Shown here piece after piece: positions 42,520 through 51,175 of a DNA stretch of 64,000 nucleotides. This stretch comes from Litorimonas sp051251645 (GTDB taxonomy: Bacteria; Pseudomonadota; Alphaproteobacteria; Caulobacterales; Maricaulaceae): contig JBPOEY010000001.1 in NCBI GenBank assembly GCA_051251645.1, forward strand, positions 930,001-994,000, in the 5' to 3' direction. Positions within the stretch are counted from its first letter, which is position 1, and each line of letters begins with the position of its first letter. The position numbers and the translations under genes were made by a program. Below the pieces are notes generated by a model that was not told the origin of the DNA, searched no databases, and saw nothing but the letters and a program-made list of their open reading frames with translations.

Positions 42520-45500
42520 ATGGTTCGTGACTTCGTTCATCTGCGTATGCGCTCGCCTTATTCCATGTTGGAAGGGGCGCTGAAGATGAAGGAAACGGCC
42601 TCTCGGCTAGTGACCTATCGTCAACCCGCCATTGCAATCACCGACACAAATAATCTTTGTGGGGCTTTGGAGTTTTCCGAGGCCATGACGGGGGCGGGCA
42701 TTCAGCCTATTATTGGGCTGACCTTATTCCTGGATTTGGAAGGGGAGCGCCAACCCGGACAACTTCGAACGGAACTTGACGGAACGATTGTTCTGCTTGC
42801 GCAAGATGAGACGGGTTATAATAATTTGATGGCACTCTCTTCTGCGGCGTTTTTGGACGTGGACGCTGTCGATGAGCCTCATGTCAAAGTGAGCGCATTG
42901 AAGGGGCGTACGGACGGTGTGATTGCCCTGACAGGCGGATTGGATGGTGCGCTTGATCGACTGATCGCTGAGGGTCGCCCCGAAGAAGCCGAGCGTTGGC
43001 TGACACAGCTTTGTGGAATGTTTCCCAATCGTCTTTACGTTGAATTGCAGCGTCATGGATTGCCGCAACAAGCTAAGACTGAGCCCGCCCTTATAGAGAT
43101 GGCCTATCGGCTCGAACTCCCACTGGTGGCCACGAATGAGCCTTATTTCATCGGCCCCGAAATGTATAATGCGCACGATGTGTTGCTCGCGATGAACGAG
43201 GGCTCTTATGTTCTTGAACAGGACCGTCGAAAGCTGACTGCGCGTCATTATCTCAAATCATCAGAAGAGATGATTCCCCTCTTCGAGGATATTCCCGAGG
43301 CGATTGCCAACACGCTGATTATCGCACAGCGCTGTGCCTACCGATCCCATAAACGCGATCCGATCTTACCGAACTTTGGTGATGGGTCGCTTTCAGAAGC
43401 GGATATTCTCGCGAACCAAGCGCGGCAGGGTTTAGAGGCGAGATTAGCGCTCATTGATCTGGCGGAGCCGCGTGAAACTTATTTCGATCGCTTAGATTAT
43501 GAGCTCGACGTGATTACCGAAATGGGGTTTCCGGGTTATTTCCTGATCGTTGCTGACTTTATTAAATGGGCCAAGGACAATGATATTCCGGTCGGCCCTG
43601 GGCGCGGGTCTGGTGCGGGTTCTGTTGTCGCGTGGGCGCTCACAATTACGGATTTGGATCCACTTCATTATGGTCTTCTCTTTGAACGGTTTCTTAATCC
43701 TGAACGAGTTTCCATGCCCGATTTCGATATTGATTTCTGTCAGGAACGTCGCGGTGAAGTGATTGATTACGTCCGGCAAAAATATGGTGACGGACAGGTC
43801 GCACAGATTATTACGTTCGGGACTTTGCAAGCGCGCGCGGTCGTTCGCGACGTGGGGCGAGCCATGCAAATGCCGCTGGGACAAGTCGATCGACTAGCCA
43901 AACTGGTGCCGAGCAATCCAGCGAATCCGGTAACGCTGCAGCAAGCGATCAATATGGAGTCCTCACTCCAAGACGCCCGGCGCTCAGACCCGACAGTCAA
44001 ACGATTGCTTGATACGGCGCTTTCACTCGAAGGGCTCTACCGGAATGCGTCAACTCACGCGGCTGGTGTGGTGATCGGGGACCGACCTTTGACTGAACTT
44101 GTTCCGCTCTACCGTGACCCGCGTTCAGAAGTGCCAGCCACCCAATTCACGATGAAGTGGGCAGAAAAAGCAGGCCTCGTGAAGTTTGACTTTCTAGGTC
44201 TGAAAACACTGACGGTGATTGACCGATGTCTGAAACTACTTCGCAAGGACGGGATCGACATTGATCTGGCCACAGTTGGAACAACCGAACCGAAAGCGTA
44301 TGAACCGTTGGCTAAAGGCCTAACGGCGGGAGTCTTTCAGTTAGAAAGTTCGGGCATGCGTGATGCGCTTCGCAAACTCGCCCCAGATTCGATTGAAGAA
44401 TTGACCGCGATTATTTCGCTCTATCGTCCGGGACCGATGCGGAATATCCCGGACTTCATTGAGCGGAAATTTGGGCGCCAAGAGATTACCTATCCGCACC
44501 CGAAGCTGACCGATCTTCTCGAAGAGACCTACGGTATTATTATCTATCAAGAACAGGTGATGGAAATTGCTAAAGTCCTGTCGGGATTTTCCTTGGGGGA
44601 TGCTGACCTTTTGCGCCGGGCGATGGGCAAGAAGGATCAGGCGGAAATGGACCGTCAAAAGGATAAGTTCATCGACGGGGCTGTCGCACGTGGCGTGGAG
44701 CGCCATCAGGCAGCGGGTATTTTTGATCTGGTGAATGAATTTGCGGGCTACGGGTTTAACAAATCTCACGCCGCCGCTTATGCCATGATTTCTTTTCAAA
44801 CAGCTTATTTGAAAGCACTCTACCCGGCCCACTTTATTGCTGCGATGATGAGTCTTGATCTCAGTGTTGTCGAAAAACTGTCGTTCTTCTTCCAAGAAGC
44901 CAAACGAATTGATGTCGACATTCTTCCGCCTTGCGTCAATCGTTCTATGGCTGATTTTGACGTTGTCGATGGGCAGGTTCTCTATGCTTTGGGCGCGCTC
45001 AAAAATGTTGGACTTGAGGCAATGAAACATGTTGTTGAGGTTCGTACTCAAGATGGTGAATTCTCGGACATTTATGATTTTGCCCGACGTGTGGATATGC
45101 GGATCGTCAATAAACGGGCGATGGAAAACCTCGCGCGGGCCGGGGCGTTTGATTGTTTGGGTACATCGCGGGCGACAGCGCTAGCCTCTGCGGGAATGCT
45201 ACAGAAGGTTGGCACACTGGCGGCGCAGGAACGCGAGTCGGCGCAGGTCAATCTCTTTGGCGGGATCGAAGAGGCGACGCCTGATCCCGATCTCTTGCTG
45301 CGTCCTGATTGGGAGACTGTCGAATCTTTGGAGCATGAATTTGGCGCTGTGGGGTTCTATCTCGGTGGTCACCCTCTTGAAGAGCATCTCAAAACTGTCA
45401 CGATAAAAATTGTCCCATCAGAACAGATTGAAGGTCTCGCGATATCGGGGAAGAGGAACTTCCGGGTCGCGGGTATTGTCCGGAATCGTCAAGAACGAAA

Positions 45501-45975
45501 TTCTAAACATGGGAAGCGCTTTGCCTATCTCGGCCTATCCGATCCCAGCGGTGAATTCGAACTTTTCGTGCCTGAAAATCTATTGTTTTCAAAACGTGAG
45601 GTGATGACTGTCGGGAACGCCGTGATTTGCGAAGTGCGGGTCGAGGGCGAGGATGGTGATTTGCGTTACTTTGCCCAATCGGTTCAATTGATCTCAGGGT
45701 CATCATCACACTCTGATGATCGTCTTCCGCCAAAGGGTCTGCGCATCCGTTTGCGGGATGTTGAGACCTCCACCTTGGATGAGTTGGACGCTATGTTATG
45801 TAAACTTCGTGATGCGCCACATCTTGTCTCTGGCATTATTGAACTCTCCGGTCCTTTGTGTGACGCCCGAGAAGCCCGTTGGCAACTTCGCGGCAGTTGG
45901 GCGATTGATCCTAACATCCGAAAGGCGTTGAAAGCAAATAGCGCGATTGAGACGATTGAGGAGATTGCGGCCTAG
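42520..45975 (+). CDS. dnaE: DNA polymerase III alpha subunit
   Basis: DnaE is the replicative polymerase. The 1151 residues have an N-terminal PHP domain, a Pol3 catalytic palm with Asp401 and Asp403 in PDFDIDF, the third-Asp region KFDFLGLKTLT, HhH elements and an OB fold near 970-1060. The PHP start reads HLRMRSPYSMLEGA, where the second metal His of other DnaE proteins is Arg, so PHP nuclease activity is unlikely. I chose ATG 42520, preceded by GGAGGA; the in-frame Met at 42487 overlaps the small ORF. It should work with a separate DnaQ-type proofreader. Confidence 0.95.
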   Translation: MVRDFVHLRMRSPYSMLEGALKMKETASRLVTYRQPAIAITDTNNLCGALEFSEAMTGAGIQPIIGLTLFLDLEGERQPGQLRTELDGTIVLLAQDETGYNNLMALSSAAFLDVDAVDEPHVKVSALKGRTDGVIALTGGLDGALDRLIAEGRPEEAERWLTQLCGMFPNRLYVELQRHGLPQQAKTEPALIEMAYRLELPLVATNEPYFIGPEMYNAHDVLLAMNEGSYVLEQDRRKLTARHYLKSSEEMIPLFEDIPEAIANTLIIAQRCAYRSHKRDPILPNFGDGSLSEADILANQARQGLEARLALIDLAEPRETYFDRLDYELDVITEMGFPGYFLIVADFIKWAKDNDIPVGPGRGSGAGSVVAWALTITDLDPLHYGLLFERFLNPERVSMPDFDIDFCQERRGEVIDYVRQKYGDGQVAQIITFGTLQARAVVRDVGRAMQMPLGQVDRLAKLVPSNPANPVTLQQAINMESSLQDARRSDPTVKRLLDTALSLEGLYRNASTHAAGVVIGDRPLTELVPLYRDPRSEVPATQFTMKWAEKAGLVKFDFLGLKTLTVIDRCLKLLRKDGIDIDLATVGTTEPKAYEPLAKGLTAGVFQLESSGMRDALRKLAPDSIEELTAIISLYRPGPMRNIPDFIERKFGRQEITYPHPKLTDLLEETYGIIIYQEQVMEIAKVLSGFSLGDADLLRRAMGKKDQAEMDRQKDKFIDGAVARGVERHQAAGIFDLVNEFAGYGFNKSHAAAYAMISFQTAYLKALYPAHFIAAMMSLDLSVVEKLSFFFQEAKRIDVDILPPCVNRSMADFDVVDGQVLYALGALKNVGLEAMKHVVEVRTQDGEFSDIYDFARRVDMRIVNKRAMENLARAGAFDCLGTSRATALASAGMLQKVGTLAAQERESAQVNLFGGIEEATPDPDLLLRPDWETVESLEHEFGAVGFYLGGHPLEEHLKTVTIKIVPSEQIEGLAISGKRNFRVAGIVRNRQERNSKHGKRFAYLGLSDPSGEFELFVPENLLFSKREVMTVGNAVICEVRVEGEDGDLRYFAQSVQLISGSSSHSDDRLPPKGLRIRLRDVETSTLDELDAMLCKLRDAPHLVSGIIELSGPLCDAREARWQLRGSWAIDPNIRKALKANSAIETIEEIAA

Positions 45976-45999
45976 GATAAAAGAGCTTTGGGTCTGTCC

Positions 46000-46013
46000 G
46001 TCAACATGTTGAC
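46000..46013. promoter_or_regulatory. 14-nt perfect palindrome before rpsB
   Basis: GTCAACATGTTGAC is a perfect dyad 25 nt after the dnaE stop and about 200 nt before rpsB. It may be an operator in the rpsB promoter region or a weak hairpin after dnaE; no T tract follows. A TTGACT at its right side (46009-46014) could be a -35, but no convincing -10 follows. Confidence 0.35.
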
Positions 46014-46049
46014 TAAGTCGTGATCCATGAATTGTGCTTTGATAGCTGT

Positions 46050-46064
46050 TGCGGTTCGACCGCA
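46050..46064 (+). other. Hairpin in the rpsB leader region
   Basis: TGCGGT (46050-46055) pairs with ACCGCA (46059-46064) around a TCG loop. It lies in the 243-nt gap between dnaE and rpsB. It may be part of the rpsB 5' leader, where S2 autoregulation occurs in other bacteria. No known S2-binding motif is recognised. Confidence 0.25.
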
Positions 46065-46218
46065 CAAACCTCTTGCATCCCGCCTCTCGAGCCGTATAGC
46101 GCGTCTCATCAATTCGCGTGCGGGTTTTGGCCCTGTGCATATAGCGCAGACGTCAGTTCCGGTGAGACATCAGTCTCTCAACCCCGCACTTAGGTTAACC
46201 GGAAGAAGGAGATATCCC

Positions 46219-47151
46219 ATGGCTCTTCCTGAATTTTCAATGCGTCAACTGCTCGAAGCAGGCGTACACTTTGGTCACCAGACACACCGCTGGAACCCTA
46301 AGATGGCACCGTATATTTTCGGCGCTCGCTCCAATATTCATATTATGGATCTGTCGCAGACAGTTCCGTTGCTGCACCAAGCTCTCAAAGAAGTCCGCGA
46401 CGTTGCCGCTAAAGGCGGACGCGTCCTCTTTGTTGGCACGAAGCGTGCTGCCTCTGAACCTGTCGCACAGGCCGCGGGTCGTTGCGCCCAGTATTACGTC
46501 AATCACCGTTGGCTCGGTGGCATGCTGACGAACTGGCAGACCGTATCCAAATCAATCGCACGTCTTAAGCAACTCGATGCGATGGACCCGAACGAAGCTG
46601 GCCTGACCAAGAAAGAGCTTTTGAACTTGGCGCGCGAACGTGAGCGTCTGGACCGGACGCTCGGCGGAATCAAAGATATGGGCGGTAAGCCTGACCTTAT
46701 GTTTGTGATCGACACGAATAAGGAAAGCATCGCGATCAAAGAAGCGCGTCGTCTCGGCATTCCCGTTGTTGCGATCCTCGACACGAATTGCGATCCATCA
46801 GAAGCCGATATTCCGATCCCAGGGAATGATGATGCTGCGCGTGCGATCCAACTCTATTGTGAGCTCATGGCTGATGCTGTTTTGGACGGCATGACTGAAG
46901 CCGCGGCTTCTGTTGGTATGGATATCGGCGCTGCCGAAAACCCAGAAGAGCTTGCGCTCGATATGGCGGCTCCTGAAGAAACAACGACGGCTGCACCCGT
47001 CGCTGAAGCTGCTCCGGCACCTGCTGCTGAGCCTTTGACAACCGAGACACAGGTGGCTGAAGACCTTGCTGCTGTGAATCCAAAGTTGGATGCGACTGAG
47101 CAAGTGACGTCAGAAGCTGCTGCCGAGACAGTTAAACCTGCTGAGGGTTAA
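46219..47151 (+). CDS. rpsB: 30S ribosomal protein S2
   Basis: S2 binds the 30S body with S1. The 310 residues begin MALPEFSMRQLLEAGVHFGH and hold DTNKESIAIKEARRLGIPVV and the usual S2 core to about residue 235. A tail of about 65 residues, rich in Ala, Glu and Thr, follows; extended S2 tails are common in Alphaproteobacteria. ATG 46219 is fixed by the AAGAAGGAGATAT site just before it. An in-frame Met at 46027 lies in the leader. tsf follows after 73 nt. Confidence 0.97.
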   Translation: MALPEFSMRQLLEAGVHFGHQTHRWNPKMAPYIFGARSNIHIMDLSQTVPLLHQALKEVRDVAAKGGRVLFVGTKRAASEPVAQAAGRCAQYYVNHRWLGGMLTNWQTVSKSIARLKQLDAMDPNEAGLTKKELLNLARERERLDRTLGGIKDMGGKPDLMFVIDTNKESIAIKEARRLGIPVVAILDTNCDPSEADIPIPGNDDAARAIQLYCELMADAVLDGMTEAAASVGMDIGAAENPEELALDMAAPEETTTAAPVAEAAPAPAAEPLTTETQVAEDLAAVNPKLDATEQVTSEAAAETVKPAEG

Positions 47152-47166
47152 CCCCTTTAAATCTCC

Positions 47167-47192
47167 TCGCGCCGCTCTTACTTGCGGCGCGA
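47167..47192 (+). other. Strong intercistronic hairpin between rpsB and tsf
   Basis: TCGCGCCGC (47167-47175) pairs perfectly with GCGGCGCGA (47184-47192) around an 8-nt loop. No T tract follows, so it is not a typical intrinsic terminator. It may stabilise the upstream rpsB RNA after processing or act as a partial attenuator. Its place before the tsf ribosome binding site (AAGGATGGAGAGA) is typical of such elements. Confidence 0.4.
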
Positions 47193-47224
47193 ACCCCGTA
47201 AAATTCTAAGGATGGAGAGACCCC

Positions 47225-48142
47225 ATGGCAATCACTGCCGCAATGGTCAAAGAACTGCGCATCATCACGAGCGCAGGCATGATGGACTGCAAAAAAGCAC
47301 TTAACGAAACCAATGGCGACATGGACGCTGCCGTTGATTGGCTCCGTACCAAAGGTATCGCGAAAGCGGACAAGAAAGCGGAACGCATTGCGGCCGAAGG
47401 TCTTGTTGCCGCTGCGACATCCGGCACCAAGGGTGTCGTTGTCGAAGTGAACTCTGAGACTGACTTTGTTGCTCGCAACGAGATTTTTCAAGCCACAGTC
47501 GCCAAGATCGCTACACGCGGTCTGGATGTTACTGATAGCGCGTCACTGGCGTCCGCTGAATTCGAAGGCGGCAAGTCTGTCACCGAATATCTAACCGAAT
47601 TGGTTGGTAAGATCGGTGAGAAGATGTCGTTCCGTCGGATGGAAAAACTTGAAGTCAGTCAAGGTGTTGTGGCCTCTTACATCCACAATGCTGTCGCGAC
47701 TGACATGGGCAAAATCGGCGTTTTGATTGCGCTCGAATCATCGGGTGACACAGCGAAACTGGAAGGGCTGGCCAAAAAGATCGCGATGCATGTCGCAGCC
47801 ACGTCTCCTCTTGCCAACACAGTGGCCGATCTTGATCAAGCCATCGTTTCCAAAGAGCGTGAAATGCTGAAGGCTGAAGCGTTGGATTCCGGCAAGCCGG
47901 AAGCCATTGTCGACAAAATGGTCGAAGGTCGGATGCAAAAGTTCTTCAAAGAGAGCGTTCTTGCAACGCAAATCTTTGTCATGGACGGCGAGCGCACGAT
48001 TGAAAAAGTTCTCGAAGATGAAGGCAAAGCCCTAGGCGCTGACATCAAACTCACCGGTTTCGTCCGTATGGCCGTTGGTGAAGGTATTGAGAAAAAAGAA
48101 GAAAACTTCGCTGAAGAAGTCGCAGCTGCTGTTAAAGGCTAA
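47225..48142 (+). CDS. tsf: Elongation factor Ts
   Basis: EF-Ts recharges EF-Tu with GTP. The 305 residues start with the UBA-like domain (MVKELRIITSAGMMDCKKAL), followed by the core motif NSETDFVARNE near 79 and the coiled-coil region. The length is normal. A good SD precedes the ATG. The gene is followed by a strong intrinsic terminator, so rpsB-tsf is probably one unit. Confidence 0.97.
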   Translation: MAITAAMVKELRIITSAGMMDCKKALNETNGDMDAAVDWLRTKGIAKADKKAERIAAEGLVAAATSGTKGVVVEVNSETDFVARNEIFQATVAKIATRGLDVTDSASLASAEFEGGKSVTEYLTELVGKIGEKMSFRRMEKLEVSQGVVASYIHNAVATDMGKIGVLIALESSGDTAKLEGLAKKIAMHVAATSPLANTVADLDQAIVSKEREMLKAEALDSGKPEAIVDKMVEGRMQKFFKESVLATQIFVMDGERTIEKVLEDEGKALGADIKLTGFVRMAVGEGIEKKEENFAEEVAAAVKG

Positions 48143-48163
48143 CGCGAAAAATTTGAACATTTA

Positions 48164-48196
48164 GCCTGCTCCGAGATAATCGGGGCAGGCTTTTTT
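48164..48196 (+). terminator. Intrinsic terminator after tsf
   Basis: GCCTGCTCCGA (48164-48174) pairs with TCGGGGCAGGC (48180-48190), eleven pairs with one G-U, and TTTTTT follows at 48191-48196. This is a textbook rho-independent terminator and the clearest in the window. It separates rpsB-tsf from pyrH. Confidence 0.9.
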
Positions 48197-48282
48197 GTGT
48201 CGACGGCTTGGATATGGCCGTGTGCTAAGATAGAGCCGCAAAAACCGACGCTGACGCGACGGAAGATGGGTTTGAGGATTAT

Positions 48283-48999
48283 ATGGCCGACTATCAATAT
48301 AACCGCGTTCTTCTAAAAATTTCCGGCGAAGCCCTGATGGGGGATCACGAGTACGGAATTGATACTGAAACGGTCACACGCATTGCAGGCGAAGTTGCCG
48401 CGGCGCATGAAAAAGGTCTACAAATCGCACTTGTTATCGGCGCAGGCAATATCTTCCGTGGTCTCTCGGCTCAAGCGACCGGAATTGAACGGTCGACCGC
48501 GGATTATATGGGTATGCTTGCTACCGTCATGAATGCGCTCGCGATGCAAAGCGCGCTGGAGCAAATTGGGGTGCCGACACGGGTACAATCCGCAATTCCG
48601 ATGCAGACTGTTTGTGAAAGTTATATTCGGCGTCGCGCTGTGCGGCATATGGAAAAGGGCCGGGTGGTCATTTTTGCAGCGGGTACAGGCAATCCCTATT
48701 TCACAACTGACACGGCTGCGGCTCTTCGTGCCGCGGAAATGGATTGTGACGCTCTGCTTAAGGGAACGCAGGTAGATGGTGTCTATGATTCGGACCCAAA
48801 GACGAACCCTGACGCCACGCGGTATGAGACATTGAGCTATCACAAGGTGTTATCAGATGACCTTAAAGTGATGGACGCTTCAGCTATTGCCTTGATGCGT
48901 GAAAATAATATCCCAGTTATCGTTTTCTCTTTACATGAGGTGGGGGGACTCGATGCGGTTATGGCCGGTCACGGTACATCTACCATCATAAAGGCATGA
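48283..48999 (+). CDS. pyrH: UMP kinase
   Basis: PyrH phosphorylates UMP to UDP. The 238-residue protein is of the amino-acid-kinase fold, starting VLLKISGEALMG with GAGNIFRG near 57-64 and the uridylate site near 140 (GTGNPYFTTDTAA). All conserved regions are present. GAGG precedes the ATG. It follows the terminator by 86 nt, so it has its own promoter, but I cannot define the hexamers. Confidence 0.97.
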   Translation: MADYQYNRVLLKISGEALMGDHEYGIDTETVTRIAGEVAAAHEKGLQIALVIGAGNIFRGLSAQATGIERSTADYMGMLATVMNALAMQSALEQIGVPTRVQSAIPMQTVCESYIRRRAVRHMEKGRVVIFAAGTGNPYFTTDTAAALRAAEMDCDALLKGTQVDGVYDSDPKTNPDATRYETLSYHKVLSDDLKVMDASAIALMRENNIPVIVFSLHEVGGLDAVMAGHGTSTIIKA

Positions 49000-49041
49000 T
49001 TCGGCCTTGATGAACGGCCAAAGACAGTGGAGGACAGGTGA

Positions 49042-49599
49042 ATGACAAGTTTTAAAGTTTCAGAATATAGAAAACGCATGGACGGTGCGCTTGAATCGCT
49101 TCGCAAGGATTTCGGGGGGCTTCGTACGGGTCGTGCGAACGCGGGCTTGCTCGACGGTGTCGTGGTCAAAGCCTATGGTTCGGAAATGCCGATCAATCAG
49201 GTGGCGTCTGTCACGGTTCCGGAAGCGCGCATGCTCACCGTCTCAGTTTGGGATAAAAGCATGGTTGGCGCTGTCGATAAAGCGTTGCGCCAGAGTAGTC
49301 TGGGCCTGAACCCGGTTATGGATGGTCAAAATTTGCGGATTCCAATGCCGCCGCTGACCGAAGAGCGCCGCCGTGACCTCACAAAGGTTGCCGGTACTTA
49401 TTCAGAGAATGCTAAAATTGCTGTTCGTAACGTGAGGCGGGAGGCGATGACAACGCTCAAACGTCTCGAAAAAGACGGTGATATGGGTGAAGATGAACAG
49501 AAGTCGCATGAAAAAGATGTTCAATCTGCGACGGATGAACTGGTGAAACAGATCGACGATGCACTCTCGCAAAAAACTGACGAGATTATGCAGGTCTAA
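49042..49599 (+). CDS. frr: Ribosome recycling factor
   Basis: RRF splits post-termination ribosomes with EF-G. The 185 residues match the family, with the LRTGRANAGLLDGV motif near 26-39 and RVAS-type core replaced by QVASVTVPEARML. The C-terminal helices carry VRNVRREAMTTLKRLEKDG. It lies 42 nt after pyrH and 26 nt before uppS. Confidence 0.97.
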   Translation: MTSFKVSEYRKRMDGALESLRKDFGGLRTGRANAGLLDGVVVKAYGSEMPINQVASVTVPEARMLTVSVWDKSMVGAVDKALRQSSLGLNPVMDGQNLRIPMPPLTEERRRDLTKVAGTYSENAKIAVRNVRREAMTTLKRLEKDGDMGEDEQKSHEKDVQSATDELVKQIDDALSQKTDEIMQV

Positions 49600-49625
49600 C
49601 GATTTCCGATCCTGACACATACGAT

Positions 49626-50345
49626 ATGCCCACATATTGCGGCGCTATTCCGCAGCACGTTGCCATCATTATGGATGGCAATGGGCGATGGGCCAAAGCG
49701 CGGCATCGTCCGCGTGGTTTCGGTCATCGTGCAGGCGTTGAAAGCGTTCGACGTATCGTTGAAGACGCGTCAAAAATCGGCATTAAATGTCTGACTCTTT
49801 ATAGTTTTTCGACAGAAAACTGGTCGCGACCCAGAACGGAAGTTGCCGCCCTCATGGCATTGATGCGCGAATATATTGAAGCGGATTTAGATCGGCTCAA
49901 ACGCGAGGGGGTCCGAATTCGAATTCTTGGAACGCGCAAGGGGTTGTCGAAAGATATCCTTCAATTGGTCGACAGGGCCGTTTTAGAAACGGTCGACAAC
50001 ACTCAATTCAATCTCAACATTGCGTTTAACTACGGCGGGAGAGACGAAATATTGCGTGCGGTTCAGCGGGCCGCCTCTAATGGGGCGAACCTACAAGACA
50101 TGACAGAGGCCGATTTCGCAAGCTACCTTGATACCGCCGATCTGCCAGATCCTGATCTTGTGATACGGACGAGCGGGGAGAAGCGCATTTCTAACTATCT
50201 CTTGTGGCAAGCGGCCTATTCCGAATTTGTATTCACAGATGTTCTCTGGCCTGATTTTGGCCGCGATGAACTTATCGCCGCTTTGATAGAGTATACGGGC
50301 CGAAATCGACGCTTCGGTGTCTCTGAAGCATCAGAGGTCGCATAA
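49626..50345 (+). CDS. uppS: Undecaprenyl diphosphate synthase
   Basis: UppS makes the C55 lipid carrier for peptidoglycan. The 239 residues show the cis-prenyltransferase start HVAIIMDGNGRWAKAR, with the catalytic Asp17, FSTENWSRP near 59 and DLVIRTSGEKRISNYLLWQAAYSE near 176-199 with key Arg and Ser. Its last base is shared with the cdsA start. The order frr-uppS-cdsA-dxr is widely conserved. Confidence 0.96.
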   Translation: MPTYCGAIPQHVAIIMDGNGRWAKARHRPRGFGHRAGVESVRRIVEDASKIGIKCLTLYSFSTENWSRPRTEVAALMALMREYIEADLDRLKREGVRIRILGTRKGLSKDILQLVDRAVLETVDNTQFNLNIAFNYGGRDEILRAVQRAASNGANLQDMTEADFASYLDTADLPDPDLVIRTSGEKRISNYLLWQAAYSEFVFTDVLWPDFGRDELIAALIEYTGRNRRFGVSEASEVA

Positions 50346-51175
50346 TGTCTGGAACTGATAAGAAAGCACGCTTGAGTGGATTGAAGCCTCGTTTGTTGAC
50401 AGGGATATTTGTCTCTCTCGTCTGTATGCTTCCTTTCTATTTTGGCGGGTATGTCTGGACGGCTCTTGTCGCAGCATTTTCTGCTCGGATGATGTATGAA
50501 TGGGTTCGAATGACGGATCACGACGCGACGCCGTTCGCGTTTGGGCTTGCGATGGTTGGGTTGTTTATCGCTCTCCTGTACGCGGTTCAGGGCTTGCCCA
50601 TTTGGGCCATCGGTGCGCTCAGTCTTGCGACAGTGGCGGCTGTTTGGGAACGTTCCTCACGCGGCGGAGCTGTCTGGACGGCTATTGGGCTGCCTTACAT
50701 CATCGTGCCTGCCGTCCTGATCATCTTATTGCGAGGCGCTGAGGTAGGATTTGGGACCCGCGGGTTTACACAACTTAGTTTTATAATTTTGGTGGTAATT
50801 GCCGCTGATGTTGGGGCTTATTTTGGTGGGTCAACGATCGGCGGGCCAAAGCTTGCGCCCAAACTTTCGCCGAATAAAACATGGTCCGGGGTTGTTTCAG
50901 GCCTTATTTTTGCGAGCGTAATCGCCGTGGTTACGGGGCTTTTCATCGGCTTACCTGTTTGGATGTCTGCTTTACTGGCCTTGCCCTTGGTGGTGCTTTC
51001 CGTTCTGGGCGACCTGATGGAAAGCATGGTTAAGCGGCGTCTGGGCGTAAAAGATACGGGAACGTTGTTACCAGGTCATGGCGGCTTATTGGACCGATTA
51101 GATAGTCTGTTGGCGGCTGTCGTGGGAGGCGCAATTCTATTTATGCTTATCGGGGATCGGTGGCCGATCGGATGA
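50345..51175 (+). CDS. cdsA: Phosphatidate cytidylyltransferase
   Basis: CdsA makes CDP-diacylglycerol for phospholipid synthesis. The 276-residue membrane protein has about seven TM helices and the C-terminal signature SVLGDLMESMVKRRLGVKD, then LLPGHGGLLDRLDS, which holds the metal-binding Asp residues. It starts one base before the uppS stop. It overlaps dxr by four bases. Confidence 0.96.
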   Translation: MSGTDKKARLSGLKPRLLTGIFVSLVCMLPFYFGGYVWTALVAAFSARMMYEWVRMTDHDATPFAFGLAMVGLFIALLYAVQGLPIWAIGALSLATVAAVWERSSRGGAVWTAIGLPYIIVPAVLIILLRGAEVGFGTRGFTQLSFIILVVIAADVGAYFGGSTIGGPKLAPKLSPNKTWSGVVSGLIFASVIAVVTGLFIGLPVWMSALLALPLVVLSVLGDLMESMVKRRLGVKDTGTLLPGHGGLLDRLDSLLAAVVGGAILFMLIGDRWPIG

